Positions 28,282-36,559 of a stretch of DNA of 64,000 nt are shown piece after piece. Location of the stretch: the NCBI RefSeq assembly GCF_017875835.1, contig NZ_JAGING010000001.1:186001-250000 (forward strand). Direction: 5' to 3'. Position numbers and translations under genes: made by a program. Each line of letters begins with the position of its first letter. The first letter of the stretch is position 1. The DNA is from Psychrobacter sp. PL19 (lineage in GTDB: Bacteria > Pseudomonadota > Gammaproteobacteria > Pseudomonadales > Moraxellaceae). The notes beneath the pieces are model-generated. The model did no database searches. It worked only from the letters and a program-made list of their open reading frames with translations, and was not told the DNA's origin.

Positions 28282-29337
28282 ATGACTGCAAAAAGTATCC
28301 TAAGTATCGAAGATCTATTGCGCTTTACTGTCAAGCATAAAGCATCAGATCTACACCTTTCAGCAGGGATGCCAGCGATGATTCGGGTCGATGGGGAAAT
28401 GACCCGTATTAATATGCCGATGATGACCCATAAAGTGGTGCATCAGTTGATATATGACATCATGAATGATCGGCAACGCGCTGACTTTGAAGAGTTTTAT
28501 GAGACTGATTTTTCTTTTGAGATTCCTAATTTAGCACGCTTTCGAGTCAATGCTTTTAACCAAAATCGTGGTGCTGGCGCCGTATTTCGTACCATTCCTG
28601 CCAAGGTTCTGACCCTAGACGATCTGGGAATGGGTGATGTATTTAAGCGAGTCTCAGACTTTAAGCGCGGCTTAGTGTTGGTAACAGGTCCTACTGGCTC
28701 GGGTAAATCAACGACGCTGGCTGCGATGGTTGACTACATTAACGACAGCCGTAAAGAGCACATCTTAACCATTGAAGATCCTATCGAGTTTGTCCACGAA
28801 TCCAAAAAAAGCCTTATTAACCAACGCGAAGTACACCGTGATACATTGGGCTTCGAACCTGCACTACGCTCGGCACTGCGCGAGGATCCTGATGTGATCT
28901 TGGTTGGTGAGTTACGTGATCTTGAGACCATTCGGCTCGCCTTGACAGCGGCTGAGACTGGTCATTTGGTCTTTGCCACCTTGCACACCAGCTCGGCGGC
29001 TAAAACTATTGACCGCGTCATTGATGTTTTTCCTGCTGCCGAAAAAGAAATGATTCGCGCGATGCTATCTGAGTCATTACAAGCGGTTATCTCGCAATCG
29101 TTACTGCGCCGTCAAACAGGCGGACGGGTGGCGGCACATGAAATTATGCTGGGTACACCGGCGATTCGCAACTTGATCCGTGAAAACAAGGTCGCACAAA
29201 TGTACTCCTCTATCCAAACGGGTGCCAGTGAAGGTATGATTACCCTTGATCAATCACTCAAAAACTTAGTAAGCAAGGGTACTATTAGTAAGGATGTGGC
29301 TCGGCCGCATGCTAAACAGCCAGAGGCATTTTTATAA
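28282..29337 (+). CDS. pilT: Type IV pilus retraction ATPase PilT
   Basis: A 351-residue hexameric ATPase that drives pilus retraction and twitching. Seen: N-terminal PAS-like domain (Lys-Ala-Ser-Asp-Leu-His-Leu-Ser), Walker A Gly-Pro-Thr-Gly-Ser-Gly-Lys-Ser-Thr at 136-144, Asp-box Glu-Asp-Pro-Ile-Glu-Phe, Walker B Val-Ile-Leu-Val-Gly-Glu-Leu-Arg-Asp, His-box Thr-Leu-His-Thr. The PilT-specific Ala-Ile-Arg-Asn-Leu-Ile-Arg-Glu motif near residue 295 separates it from PilU. AGGA lies about 10 bases before the ATG. pilU follows after 150 bases. A 16-bp tandem array upstream may affect its expression. Confidence 0.96.
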   Translation: MTAKSILSIEDLLRFTVKHKASDLHLSAGMPAMIRVDGEMTRINMPMMTHKVVHQLIYDIMNDRQRADFEEFYETDFSFEIPNLARFRVNAFNQNRGAGAVFRTIPAKVLTLDDLGMGDVFKRVSDFKRGLVLVTGPTGSGKSTTLAAMVDYINDSRKEHILTIEDPIEFVHESKKSLINQREVHRDTLGFEPALRSALREDPDVILVGELRDLETIRLALTAAETGHLVFATLHTSSAAKTIDRVIDVFPAAEKEMIRAMLSESLQAVISQSLLRRQTGGRVAAHEIMLGTPAIRNLIRENKVAQMYSSIQTGASEGMITLDQSLKNLVSKGTISKDVARPHAKQPEAFL

Positions 29338-29489
29338 TACTGCGAGTTCATCGTTATTGAATGTCGACGACTTTTATTTTTAATACCCTTTGCTTTTGAT
29401 GACCTCACTCTTTGATGATTAGTCTGAATGATCGTTAGAGGATGATTTAAGACCATTTTTAATCAATTTATTTTGAAAGTAGGGACGCT

Positions 29490-30611
29490 ATGGATTTTGA
29501 TAAACTACTACAACTAATGATCAAGAAAAACGGTTCTGATTTATTTATTACCGCTGACGTGGCGCCTTCGATGAAAATAAATGGGCAGATTTTAGCTGTT
29601 GGGAAAACCCCACTGACCGCTGATCAGACCATGAAGTTAGTCAAAAGTGTGATGACAGAAAATCAGCAACAAGAATTTGCAGACACCAATGAGTGTCAAT
29701 TTGCGATCATGGACGAAGCACAGGAAGCACGTTTTCGGGTCAGTGCCTTTATGCAGCGTGATATGGCAGGGATGATTTTACGAAAGATCGAAAATAAAAT
29801 CCCTACTGTCGAGGAGCTACGGCTGCCGCCCATATTAAAAGAATTGGCAATGAAAAATCGCGGTATTATCTTGCTGGTCGGCGCAACCGGTACTGGTAAA
29901 TCTTCCACGCTTGCGGCGATGGTAGGACATCGCAATCAGAACTCTCATGGGCACATTATCACCATAGAAGACCCTATTGAGTTTATACATCAGCACCGTG
30001 GCTGTATTATTACCCAGCGTGAGGTGGGTATTGACACCTTATCGTTTGAAGCCGGGTTGAGAAATACCCTGCGCCAAGCACCAGATGTCATCTTAATCGG
30101 CGAGATTCGCAGCCGTGAGGTTATGAGCTATGCCATTCAATATGCAGAAACGGGACATTTAGTATTCGCCACTTTACACGCGAACAATGCCAACCAAGCT
30201 ATCGACCGCATTACTCACTTTTTTGAGACCGACCGACACAATCAGTTGTTTATGGATTTGTCGCTGAACCTACAGGCCATTGTTGCCCAGCAACTTATTC
30301 CAACCCCCGATGGCAAGAGTCGCCGCGCCGCTATTGAGATTTTATTAAACTCACAGCTGATTAGTGATTACATTCGCAAGGGTGAGATTCATGACATTAA
30401 AGAAATCATGACCCGCTCTCGTGATAGCGGTATGCAAACTTTTGATCAAGCACTCTTTGATTTATACGAAAACGGCGAGATCACTTATCAAGCGGCGATT
30501 ACGCATGCCGACTCTCCTAACGATTTGCGCCTAAAGATTAAGCTAAGTGGTAAAAATACGACGACTGATTTAAATGAAGGTGCTGATAGCTTATCGTTAA
30601 ATACTACCTAG
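29490..30611 (+). CDS. pilU: Type IV pilus PilT-like ATPase PilU
   Basis: A 373-residue PilT paralogue that assists retraction. Walker A is Gly-Ala-Thr-Gly-Thr-Gly-Lys-Ser-Ser, with Glu-Asp-Pro-Ile-Glu-Phe and Ile-Leu-Ile-Gly-Glu-Ile-Arg. The PilT Ala-Ile-Arg-Asn motif is replaced by a Leu-Ile-Ser-Asp-Tyr-Ile-Arg-Lys segment, as in PilU. The C-terminus continues some 30 residues past the core. AGGGA lies before the ATG. It sits downstream of pilT in the same direction and probably shares its transcript. A MITE copy and then a terminator follow. Confidence 0.94.
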   Translation: MDFDKLLQLMIKKNGSDLFITADVAPSMKINGQILAVGKTPLTADQTMKLVKSVMTENQQQEFADTNECQFAIMDEAQEARFRVSAFMQRDMAGMILRKIENKIPTVEELRLPPILKELAMKNRGIILLVGATGTGKSSTLAAMVGHRNQNSHGHIITIEDPIEFIHQHRGCIITQREVGIDTLSFEAGLRNTLRQAPDVILIGEIRSREVMSYAIQYAETGHLVFATLHANNANQAIDRITHFFETDRHNQLFMDLSLNLQAIVAQQLIPTPDGKSRRAAIEILLNSQLISDYIRKGEIHDIKEIMTRSRDSGMQTFDQALFDLYENGEITYQAAITHADSPNDLRLKIKLSGKNTTTDLNEGADSLSLNTT

Positions 30612-30657
30612 GTATGATTTATTGCTCAGTTAAGCTCACTGAAATCGATTATTTATA

Positions 30658-30795
30658 TATAGTTAAAATACCTTAAAAACGCGACGGTACTGCTGGTATA
30701 AGCTTTTTGTAGCCTCTGTCTGCGTAGGCACAGCAAGTAAGAAAAGCTTATGCCAGCAGTAGGTTATGTATCGATATTACTTTTCATTGACTATA
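30658..30795 (-). repeat. MITE-like dispersed repeat, copy 5 (138 bp, reverse orientation)
   Basis: Reverse complement of copies 1-4: it starts TATAGTTAAAATACC and ends CATTGACTATA. It lies 46 bases after the pilU stop and before a terminator in the convergent pilU/fur gap. Confidence 0.85.
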
Positions 30796-30827
30796 GGTAT
30801 TATAATCTAAGAACAAAAAACAACAAT

Positions 30828-30860
30828 AAAAAACGGCCCTCATAGCGAGGGCCGTTTTTT
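30828..30860. terminator. Bidirectional terminator between pilU and fur
   Basis: AAAAACGGCCCT pairs with AGGGCCGTTTTT over a 7-base loop. A-run and T-run on both sides suit both the plus-strand pil transcript and the minus-strand fur transcript. Confidence 0.85.
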
Positions 30861-30882
30861 ATTTATTAGTCATACTGACACA

Positions 30883-31317
30883 CTACCTGGCACTGTCTCG
30901 GCATTCTTGCTTGTTACAAATACCAAAGAGCACTAATGAATGCCCAGAGAGTTTAAAACCATGTTCTTTTGCGACTTTAATTTGCTCTTCTTCAATAATT
31001 TCGTTATGAAATTCAATGATTTTGCCACAAACATCACAAACTAAATGATCATGATGCTCTTCTTGAGCAATCTCAAACACTGACAGGTTGTTTTCAAAGT
31101 TATGACGCTCAACGATACCCGCTTGTTCAAACTGGGTCAGCACACGATAAACGGTCGCCAAACCCACGTCTTCGCCTTGTTCAATTAACGCCTTGTACAC
31201 TTCTTCTGCGCTCATATGATGAAGCTCTGCTCGTTCCAGCAGCTCTAAAATCTTGATGCGCGGTAACGTTACTTTTAATCCCGCTTTACGTAAATCTTGA
31301 TTGGTAAAAGAAGCCAT
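30883..31317 (-). CDS. fur: Ferric uptake regulator Fur
   Basis: A 144-residue iron-responsive repressor. The N-terminal winged-helix domain contains Gly-Leu-Ala-Thr-Val-Tyr-Arg-Val-Leu (recognition helix, about residue 52). The metal sites are His88-His89-Asp90-His91, Cys94 and Cys97 (Cys-Asp-Val-Cys), with a further pair Cys134 and Cys139. The start at 31317 is decided by an AGGAGG ribosome site five to six bases upstream; the frame runs seven codons further. Divergent from bamE, the usual arrangement in Pseudomonas and Acinetobacter. I did not recognise a clear Fur box in the 297-base gap. Confidence 0.96.
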   Translation of the reverse strand: MASFTNQDLRKAGLKVTLPRIKILELLERAELHHMSAEEVYKALIEQGEDVGLATVYRVLTQFEQAGIVERHNFENNLSVFEIAQEEHHDHLVCDVCGKIIEFHNEIIEEEQIKVAKEHGFKLSGHSLVLFGICNKQECRDSAR

Positions 31318-31614
31318 AATATCCCTCCTGACTGTCAAAGTCTTAGCACATAAAAACTTAAAAAAATATGAGGTAAATAATCGTTGTGGGTTGTCATTTA
31401 CTGATTGTTAGGAATTAAAATAATGTCTAAACGAATGGTCTTGGGCTCATTTATAGCATGCCCTTCTCTATGGATTTTATCGCAAGTTTATGAACAGGAA
31501 CTATATAGAACCAGATACCTCGGATAGAGTCTAGTAAATAATGTCGTAAGTGGTAGGCAATTGCAAGTAAATGACGTATGATTTATCGGCGATTGCCGGT
31601 AAAACTAGCATCAA

Positions 31615-32079
31615 ATGCACTTAACCGCACCCAACCCATTTTTTATGAGTCATCTTATCATGATAAAGCCATTAACTTTTCGTCCGCTTAATCGTCGTCC
31701 GCTAAACGGTTCAAGCGCATTACGTAAGCTGGTCATTACCGGTATGTTTAGCGCCACCCTTGCCATGTCTGGCTGCTCGTTCCTGAGTGTGTATAAGATT
31801 GAATTGCCGCAAGGGACCCCTATTACTCAAACACAAGCAAAAACTGTAAAAGTAGGTATGAACCAAAACCAAGTGCTTTATATTCTTGGTAGCCCTGCGA
31901 TTAGAGACACTCTAAAACCCAATCGCTGGGATTACATTTATGATTACCAAGCAGGAACAGAAGGTCGTCGTAAAGGCATTGCTGATGTCAAAGATGCCAG
32001 CCAACATCTCATTGTTTACTTTGACGACCAAGGTATAGTCAATCGAATTGAAGGGGTTGAGACCTTACCAGCCTCATAA
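31615..32079 (+). CDS. bamE: Outer-membrane assembly lipoprotein BamE (SmpA/OmlA)
   Basis: A 154-residue lipoprotein of the BAM complex that inserts beta-barrel proteins. The signal peptide ends in a lipobox Leu-Ala-Met-Ser-Gly-Cys. The mature part has the BamE core, Val-Gly-Met-Asn-Gln-Asn-Gln-Val-Leu-Tyr-Ile-Leu-Gly-Ser-Pro, and Arg-Trp-Asp-Tyr-Ile-Tyr-Asp-Tyr. The pre-lipobox region is unusually long (about 53 residues) and Arg-rich; starts at 31645 or 31660 would give a more normal signal peptide. Convergent with rnfH, with only 26 bases between stops. Confidence 0.92.
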   Translation: MHLTAPNPFFMSHLIMIKPLTFRPLNRRPLNGSSALRKLVITGMFSATLAMSGCSFLSVYKIELPQGTPITQTQAKTVKVGMNQNQVLYILGSPAIRDTLKPNRWDYIYDYQAGTEGRRKGIADVKDASQHLIVYFDDQGIVNRIEGVETLPAS

Positions 32080-32105
32080 GTGTCAACAACAGATATGCTT
32101 AACCG

Positions 32106-32501
32106 TTAACCACCTGATTTACTTTTGCGCTGAGACATCGGATCAGCGCTCAAGCTACGATAAACTTCAATACGGTCAAAGGGCTGTAGCTGATAGTTGA
32201 GCGGCTGCTTTTGTGCATAGATGCCTACGTGCCATAGTTTGGCAGTTGGCGTAGTGATATTCGCCACTTGCTCACACCATAATGCTAACGCTGTAAACTG
32301 AACCAACCAGCCCGCTTGCACCAATGTCTCGTATAGCGTTGCCCCATGACTTACTTGTAAGGTTAAATAATGTTGGCGCTGCGCGTCTTCAGCATAAGCT
32401 AAATATACGGTAATTAATTCTACCTGCTGAGATTTCGGCTCGATGTTTTCATTATCACTACTAACCACCGTATCAGTATCACCAGCCACTAGCTTAACCA
32501 T
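32106..32501 (-). CDS. rnfH: RnfH/RatB family protein (UPF0125)
   Basis: A 131-residue protein with a ubiquitin-like beta-grasp fold in its family, starting at Val-Glu-Leu-Ile-Thr-Val-Tyr-Leu-Ala-Tyr, with the motif Val-Gly-Ile-Tyr-Ala-Gln-Lys and Asp-Arg-Ile-Glu-Val-Tyr-Arg-Ser-Leu. It is often paired with ratA and near bamE, as here with bamE; ratA is not seen. The ATG at 32501 is chosen because it overlaps the upstream membrane-protein gene by only 13 bases; 32570 would overlap by 82. Function not established. Confidence 0.82.
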   Translation of the reverse strand: MVKLVAGDTDTVVSSDNENIEPKSQQVELITVYLAYAEDAQRQHYLTLQVSHGATLYETLVQAGWLVQFTALALWCEQVANITTPTAKLWHVGIYAQKQPLNYQLQPFDRIEVYRSLSADPMSQRKSKSGG

Positions 32502-33631
32502 TGAATAATCCAACCTATCAAGGCTAAAATCAACGCTAATGGTACGATTAGCCGGATTGCTATTCGCCACAAATTATATAACGCTTCGTTGCCAAAGTTT
32601 AAAGACTTGCGCAAATGGCTAACTTTCATGCGCCAGCCGGCAAAAACAGATAATAATAGCACAGCCACACTGCTGATAACGACCAATAACCCAACCAGCC
32701 AAGTGGTCGGTATCGCAATCACTAATAGCAGCCCTATGCCTAAGGTCATCACTAAGCTGACCAACAGTCCAAATTTATGCGCCAACTGCTGAGCGCCATA
32801 GTGAAGCAGGTAGCTGGCGACGAATAATACCCCTACCCAATATAGTAGCTGACCGATAGGAGGCAGACTCAAACCACTAATTAATAAGGCGATAACGCCT
32901 ACCACCAACTGTAATATCCAAATGGGTAGCACCAACTTAGTGGCGCGATAAGCATTAGAACCACTTGGCGCACGAGATGGCGAGGTATTATAGTGGTCCG
33001 GTTCTACTGCTGTTATGGTCTGCTTGGTCACTAGATGCTGACCGAACCAATACAGTCCTGTACCTGCGCCAACACTGACTAGTGCTAAGGCGACTGCACG
33101 TCCCCATTCACTCAAACTAATATTGGTCATGGCAAAATTAATCTGCGGTAAACCGTTTACGACACCCACTATCAAGCCTACGATCATCAAGCCTAAGCCA
33201 ATCGGCAACGGTGCCACACCCAATAAGCTTAACAGCAAAGCAATGACCATTAAGCCACCAGCAACGGCAAAGCTTGGCACAGCCGGCGCACTATCAAGCT
33301 CAGTGAGTGCAGACAATATGCCATTACTGGCACCTGATATCACTAGCGCGGCAATGAGGATAGATACTATCGCTGCCAACCAACCAAAACTACGCCATAA
33401 TGGACTCACATCTGCCTCGCGAGTGAGTTTTTGCATGCCTGCCATCGGCGCTTCAGTACTACGGTATGCTAGTGCTATCTCAGCATAGACTACTGGTAAC
33501 GATACCAGCACCATAGCTAACAACCACAGTAACCAAAAATCAATCTCACCGATTGAAGCCGGTGCAAACCATCTAAATAGCAATAGTGGCAGAAGCGTAG
33601 CGATAAAATAAGAGGCATAGCGGATCATCAT
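32489..33631 (-). CDS. Multi-pass membrane protein, distantly NSS (sodium:solute symporter)-like
   Basis: A 380-residue protein with about ten to eleven hydrophobic helices. The segment Leu-Pro-Val-Val-Tyr-Ala-Glu-Ile-Ala-Leu-Ala-Tyr-Arg followed by Ala-Pro-Met-Ala-Gly-Met-Gln-Lys-Leu-Thr and a Trp-Arg-x-x-Gly-Trp-Leu stretch resembles helix 2 and loop 2 of neurotransmitter:sodium symporters. The usual NSS helix-1 sodium site (Asn/Gly-rich) is not apparent, and the protein is shorter than typical members. I would not predict a substrate. The start at 33631 (two ATGs) has a GGATTGAG piece upstream; a TTG at 33652 also keeps the frame. rnfH overlaps its end and is probably cotranscribed. Confidence 0.6.
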   Translation of the reverse strand: MMIRYASYFIATLLPLLLFRWFAPASIGEIDFWLLWLLAMVLVSLPVVYAEIALAYRSTEAPMAGMQKLTREADVSPLWRSFGWLAAIVSILIAALVISGASNGILSALTELDSAPAVPSFAVAGGLMVIALLLSLLGVAPLPIGLGLMIVGLIVGVVNGLPQINFAMTNISLSEWGRAVALALVSVGAGTGLYWFGQHLVTKQTITAVEPDHYNTSPSRAPSGSNAYRATKLVLPIWILQLVVGVIALLISGLSLPPIGQLLYWVGVLFVASYLLHYGAQQLAHKFGLLVSLVMTLGIGLLLVIAIPTTWLVGLLVVISSVAVLLLSVFAGWRMKVSHLRKSLNFGNEALYNLWRIAIRLIVPLALILALIGWIIQWLS

Positions 33632-33763
33632 AATCTCAATCCAAACGAGCAAAAGTGAATAACGTTAATAATAAAAACAGCAAATGATAGCCCCTATCGT
33701 TGATACCCGTCATAACAACTAGAACTTATATCACTATCTATACTATAGGGGACCTGCAGCTAT

Positions 33764-33787
33764 AAAAAAACCCCGAAATCGGGGTTT
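33764..33787 (-). terminator. Terminator after cytochrome c4 gene
   Basis: AAACCCCGA pairs with TCGGGGTTT with a tiny loop; on the minus strand a run of seven T follows the hairpin. It lies 80 bases past the c4 stop. Confidence 0.85.
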
Positions 33788-33866
33788 AGTGACTAAGTAA
33801 TGACTGAGCTATGATCAAGGACATCTAGATAATGGTGCTTTGTGACGATCATTAAAGCGTAATTAA

Positions 33867-34535
33867 TTAGTGTATGGCGCTCACGTAGTCCGCCAAAATA
33901 CGAATATCACGATCTGATAATCTTGACGCTACAGTTTGCATCATACCCATTTCGCCTTCTTTACCGGCATCGTTGACGCGTTTTTGATCTTCACTATCGA
34001 TATCATCGTTACGGCCCGCAGCACGGAACAATTTGAGCTGGGTTGAGATGTACAGAGTATGCTGTCCACCTAGACGCGGAAACGCAGCCCAGATATTGCC
34101 TGCGGCATCTGGGCCATGACAGCCAGCGCAACCAATCACATTACGTGACTTATCACCACCTAAGAACAACTTAGAGGCCTCTGCGGCAGTCGCCGGATTA
34201 CCAAAACCGACGCCCCAAGGCGCCTGTTCAGAATAGTAACCTGCCACGTCGGCTAAGTCTTGCTGGGATAAATTAGCCACCTGCGCCTGCATCATACCGT
34301 TTTTGCGGTAGCCTGCCTTGAAGTTGACCAATTGTTTATATACGTACTTAATGTTTTGACCGCCAAGATTAGGCTGCGAAGGAACCACGCTCACACCGTC
34401 GACACCATGACAGGCGGCACATTGCATTTCTACGATTTTTTTACCTGCAGTAACGTCATACTCAGGAACAGTCATAGCAGCTTGTACGCTGAAACTGGCA
34501 ACACATAAGCTGGCGGCAGCAATTAACTTTTTCAT
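33867..34535 (-). CDS. Cytochrome c4-type dihaem protein
   Basis: A 222-residue periplasmic protein. The signal peptide runs to Ala-Ala at residues 19-20. The first haem motif is Cys39-Ala-Ala-Cys-His43, the second Cys136-Ala-Gly-Cys-His140, dividing two similar halves as in cytochrome c4. Met residues (for example Met82 in Gly-Met-Met-Gln-Ala-Gln and Met198-Met199 in Gly-Met-Met-Gln) are candidate axial ligands. It carries electrons toward terminal oxidases. The ATG at 34535 has TAGGAT upstream; the frame is open 25 codons further without a signal peptide at its head. A cytochrome c5 gene lies upstream on the same strand; a hairpin between them suggests separate transcripts. Confidence 0.9.
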   Translation of the reverse strand: MKKLIAAASLCVASFSVQAAMTVPEYDVTAGKKIVEMQCAACHGVDGVSVVPSQPNLGGQNIKYVYKQLVNFKAGYRKNGMMQAQVANLSQQDLADVAGYYSEQAPWGVGFGNPATAAEASKLFLGGDKSRNVIGCAGCHGPDAAGNIWAAFPRLGGQHTLYISTQLKLFRAAGRNDDIDSEDQKRVNDAGKEGEMGMMQTVASRLSDRDIRILADYVSAIH

Positions 34536-34782
34536 TGATACAGATCCTACTGGCTCGACGTAAGCATTATTTAGAGTGATTGTCTTAACAAGACACTCGA
34601 TATGCGTCAACCTACTGTATAGCGAGGTAACCCATATATTTTGAGGTCTTTACCACAAGCAACCCGAAAGTACTTACTAATATCAGGGTTTATTTTCAAT
34701 TATTATAGCAAGACTTTGAGATATTTGCCCAGTTAATCGTAGCCTCTAGAGATTTTTCTACTGGCCATACGGTAGCGTGCCC

Positions 34783-34827
34783 TGCAAAAAAACAAAAAGC
34801 GCATAAAGTTAGTGAAACCTGCGCTTT
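34783..34827 (-). terminator. Terminator after cytochrome c5 gene
   Basis: AAAGCGCA pairs with TGCGCTTT over a 16-base loop; on the minus strand it is followed by a T-rich run. The remainder of 34536-34782 shows nothing recognisable beyond the c4 promoter region. Confidence 0.7.
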
Positions 34828-34872
34828 ACCCTATCTATTCACGCTTTTATTTGCTGATTTTACTCATACTTA

Positions 34873-35205
34873 TCACTGACTCATATAATTGATTAGCTTG
34901 CGATAATCTTCATCGCTGCAATTGTCACATAATCCACCTGCTGGCATTTGAATCATGCCACCTTTAACAGATTGAACCAATGCGGGCATGCCCTTTTGCT
35001 GTATGAGCTGTTGCCATCTGGCGTCGCCTTTTTTGAGGGCACCTAGCGCGCCACTATCGTGACAAGCGGCACAAGCATCATTATAAATGGTCGGAATGTC
35101 AGCGGCGGCAACACTGCTGATCGTTGCCGCACTGATGACCAACGCGGCAATACTAACGCTCAAAGCGCGACCTGTTTTGGCGAAAAGTATGGTGATTAAA
35201 TGCAT
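34873..35205 (-). CDS. Cytochrome c5-like monohaem protein
   Basis: A 110-residue exported cytochrome. Signal peptide to about Ala35; haem motif Cys45-Ala-Ala-Cys-His49; axial Met in Ile-Gln-Met-Pro-Ala-Gly-Gly near residue 87; and an extra Cys93-Asp-Asn-Cys96 pair, the hallmark of the c5 group. It has a strong AAGGAGGTG ribosome site. It likely serves as a periplasmic electron carrier alongside c4. Confidence 0.88.
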   Translation of the reverse strand: MHLITILFAKTGRALSVSIAALVISAATISSVAAADIPTIYNDACAACHDSGALGALKKGDARWQQLIQQKGMPALVQSVKGGMIQMPAGGLCDNCSDEDYRKLINYMSQ

Positions 35206-35487
35206 AAGACACCTCCTTCCATTCGTATAACCAATATTGTAACAATATATATCATATTAATACAGACGAATCAGGTTTAGCTTTGGTAAAACATCCTAAT
35301 TAAGCCCGTAACTTTTGCTAAGCGACTGTACATTTTAGTGTTATGCTATCACTAATATGATGTTAGTAGCAGGTATTGCAATAGCGAAGATAAGTAATAG
35401 TATGACACTGTGAGTGGTTTTAAACGGTCACTTCTTTGACCGCAAACCTCTCATACTGTATCTGTCTAAAACAACTCTTTAATATTT

Positions 35488-35551
35488 TTTTATTTAGGAC
35501 CTCTGTATTTAAGATCCTTTTTATTTAGGGCATTTTTACTTAAGGCCCTTC
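35488..35551. repeat. Degenerate tandem array, 16 bp x 4, upstream of engB
   Basis: Four diverged units of the form TTTATTTAGGgCcTtT follow one another, ending 50 bases before the engB start. The rest of the 396-base divergent gap (35206-35601) is AT-rich promoter DNA. Confidence 0.65.
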
Positions 35552-35601
35552 GCTACTATATTTAACTTTATTTTTAATTTTTGAATGTTAACGAGTCATT
35601 T

Positions 35602-36462
35602 ATGAGTACCCCGTTTAAAGATGTCGCCGCTGAACATGCGGCGTTTAACACCAAAGCCCGTCAACGCATACAACAAACTGAGTTTATGACTTCGGCGCCT
35701 ACTTTCCGTCTCTGTCCACCTGACGAGGGATTGGAAGTGGCATTTGCAGGTCGTTCAAATGCGGGTAAGTCATCAGCAATCAACGCCCTGACCAATCAGC
35801 GACAGTTGGCTCGTTCGTCCAAGACCCCCGGACGCACGCAGATGATTAACTTTTTCAATATTGGCGATACCGATAGGCGGCTGGTCGATTTGCCAGGCTA
35901 CGGCTACGCTGCCGTACCGCTTGAGATGAAAAAAGAATGGCAAGTGGAATTAGAAGAATACTTGGTATCACGCTCAAGTTTGGCAGGTCTGGTATTAATG
36001 ACCGATATACGCCATCCATTAAAGTTCTTTGATGAGCAAATGCTATTTTGGGCAAAAGCTGGCAATCTACCCGTACATATCTTGCTAACCAAAGCGGATA
36101 AGCTCAAATATGGCGCCTCTAAAAATGCGCTACTCAATACTCGCCAAGCTCTGAAAAAATTAGGGCTAGACTGTACCATTCAACTATTTTCGGCGCTTAG
36201 AAAAGAAGGTCTTGATGAGCTGGCTGGCGTGATGGGAAATTGGTACCAATATAAACTTGGTGAAGAAAAAGTCACTAAACCCGCTGTTAACGAGCAATAC
36301 TATATCGAGCAAGACGGTATAGCTCAAGACAGTCATAGCATAGACAGTACTGAAGCAGACATCGTTGAAACAGACATCGTTGAAACAGACAGTGTTGAAA
36401 CAGAAAGTGCTGAGCAAGAAACCAGTCAGCAAGCGGGCAATGAACCAAAAGACGCAGAATAA
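35602..36462 (+). CDS. engB: Ribosome biogenesis GTPase EngB (YihA/YsxC)
   Basis: A 286-residue GTPase needed for large-subunit assembly. G1 is Gly-Arg-Ser-Asn-Ala-Gly-Lys-Ser-Ser, G3 Asp-Leu-Pro-Gly-Tyr-Gly, G4 Thr-Lys-Ala-Asp-Lys. The core is complete by about residue 215. An extra 65-residue acidic tail follows, containing a Val-Glu-Thr-Asp repeat unit, which normal EngB lacks. The ATG at 35602 is preferred over a TTG at 35581. Directly after it is a very long hairpin that starts in the stop codon. Confidence 0.93.
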   Translation: MSTPFKDVAAEHAAFNTKARQRIQQTEFMTSAPTFRLCPPDEGLEVAFAGRSNAGKSSAINALTNQRQLARSSKTPGRTQMINFFNIGDTDRRLVDLPGYGYAAVPLEMKKEWQVELEEYLVSRSSLAGLVLMTDIRHPLKFFDEQMLFWAKAGNLPVHILLTKADKLKYGASKNALLNTRQALKKLGLDCTIQLFSALRKEGLDELAGVMGNWYQYKLGEEKVTKPAVNEQYYIEQDGIAQDSHSIDSTEADIVETDIVETDSVETESAEQETSQQAGNEPKDAE

Positions 36463-36524
36463 GCAAACGAAAAAGGGCGGTATCGCTAATAGTCGATTAG
36501 CGATACCGCCCTTTTTCGTTTGCT
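36462..36524. terminator. Perfect 29-bp stem hairpin after engB
   Basis: Bases 36462-36490 pair without mismatch with 36496-36524 over a 5-base loop. The arm contains a GGGCGGTATCGC core flanked by A-rich and T-rich parts. It should end both engB and the convergent HAD-hydrolase transcript. The left arm begins at the last base of the engB stop codon. Confidence 0.85.
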
Positions 36525-36559
36525 AAATTTTACTGACTACATTTTTGGTCGCGTATTGT

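Noticed and set aside
31318-31614. Fur box in the fur/bamE gap
   Set aside because: No stretch comes close to the 19-bp GATAATGATWATCATTATC consensus by eye.
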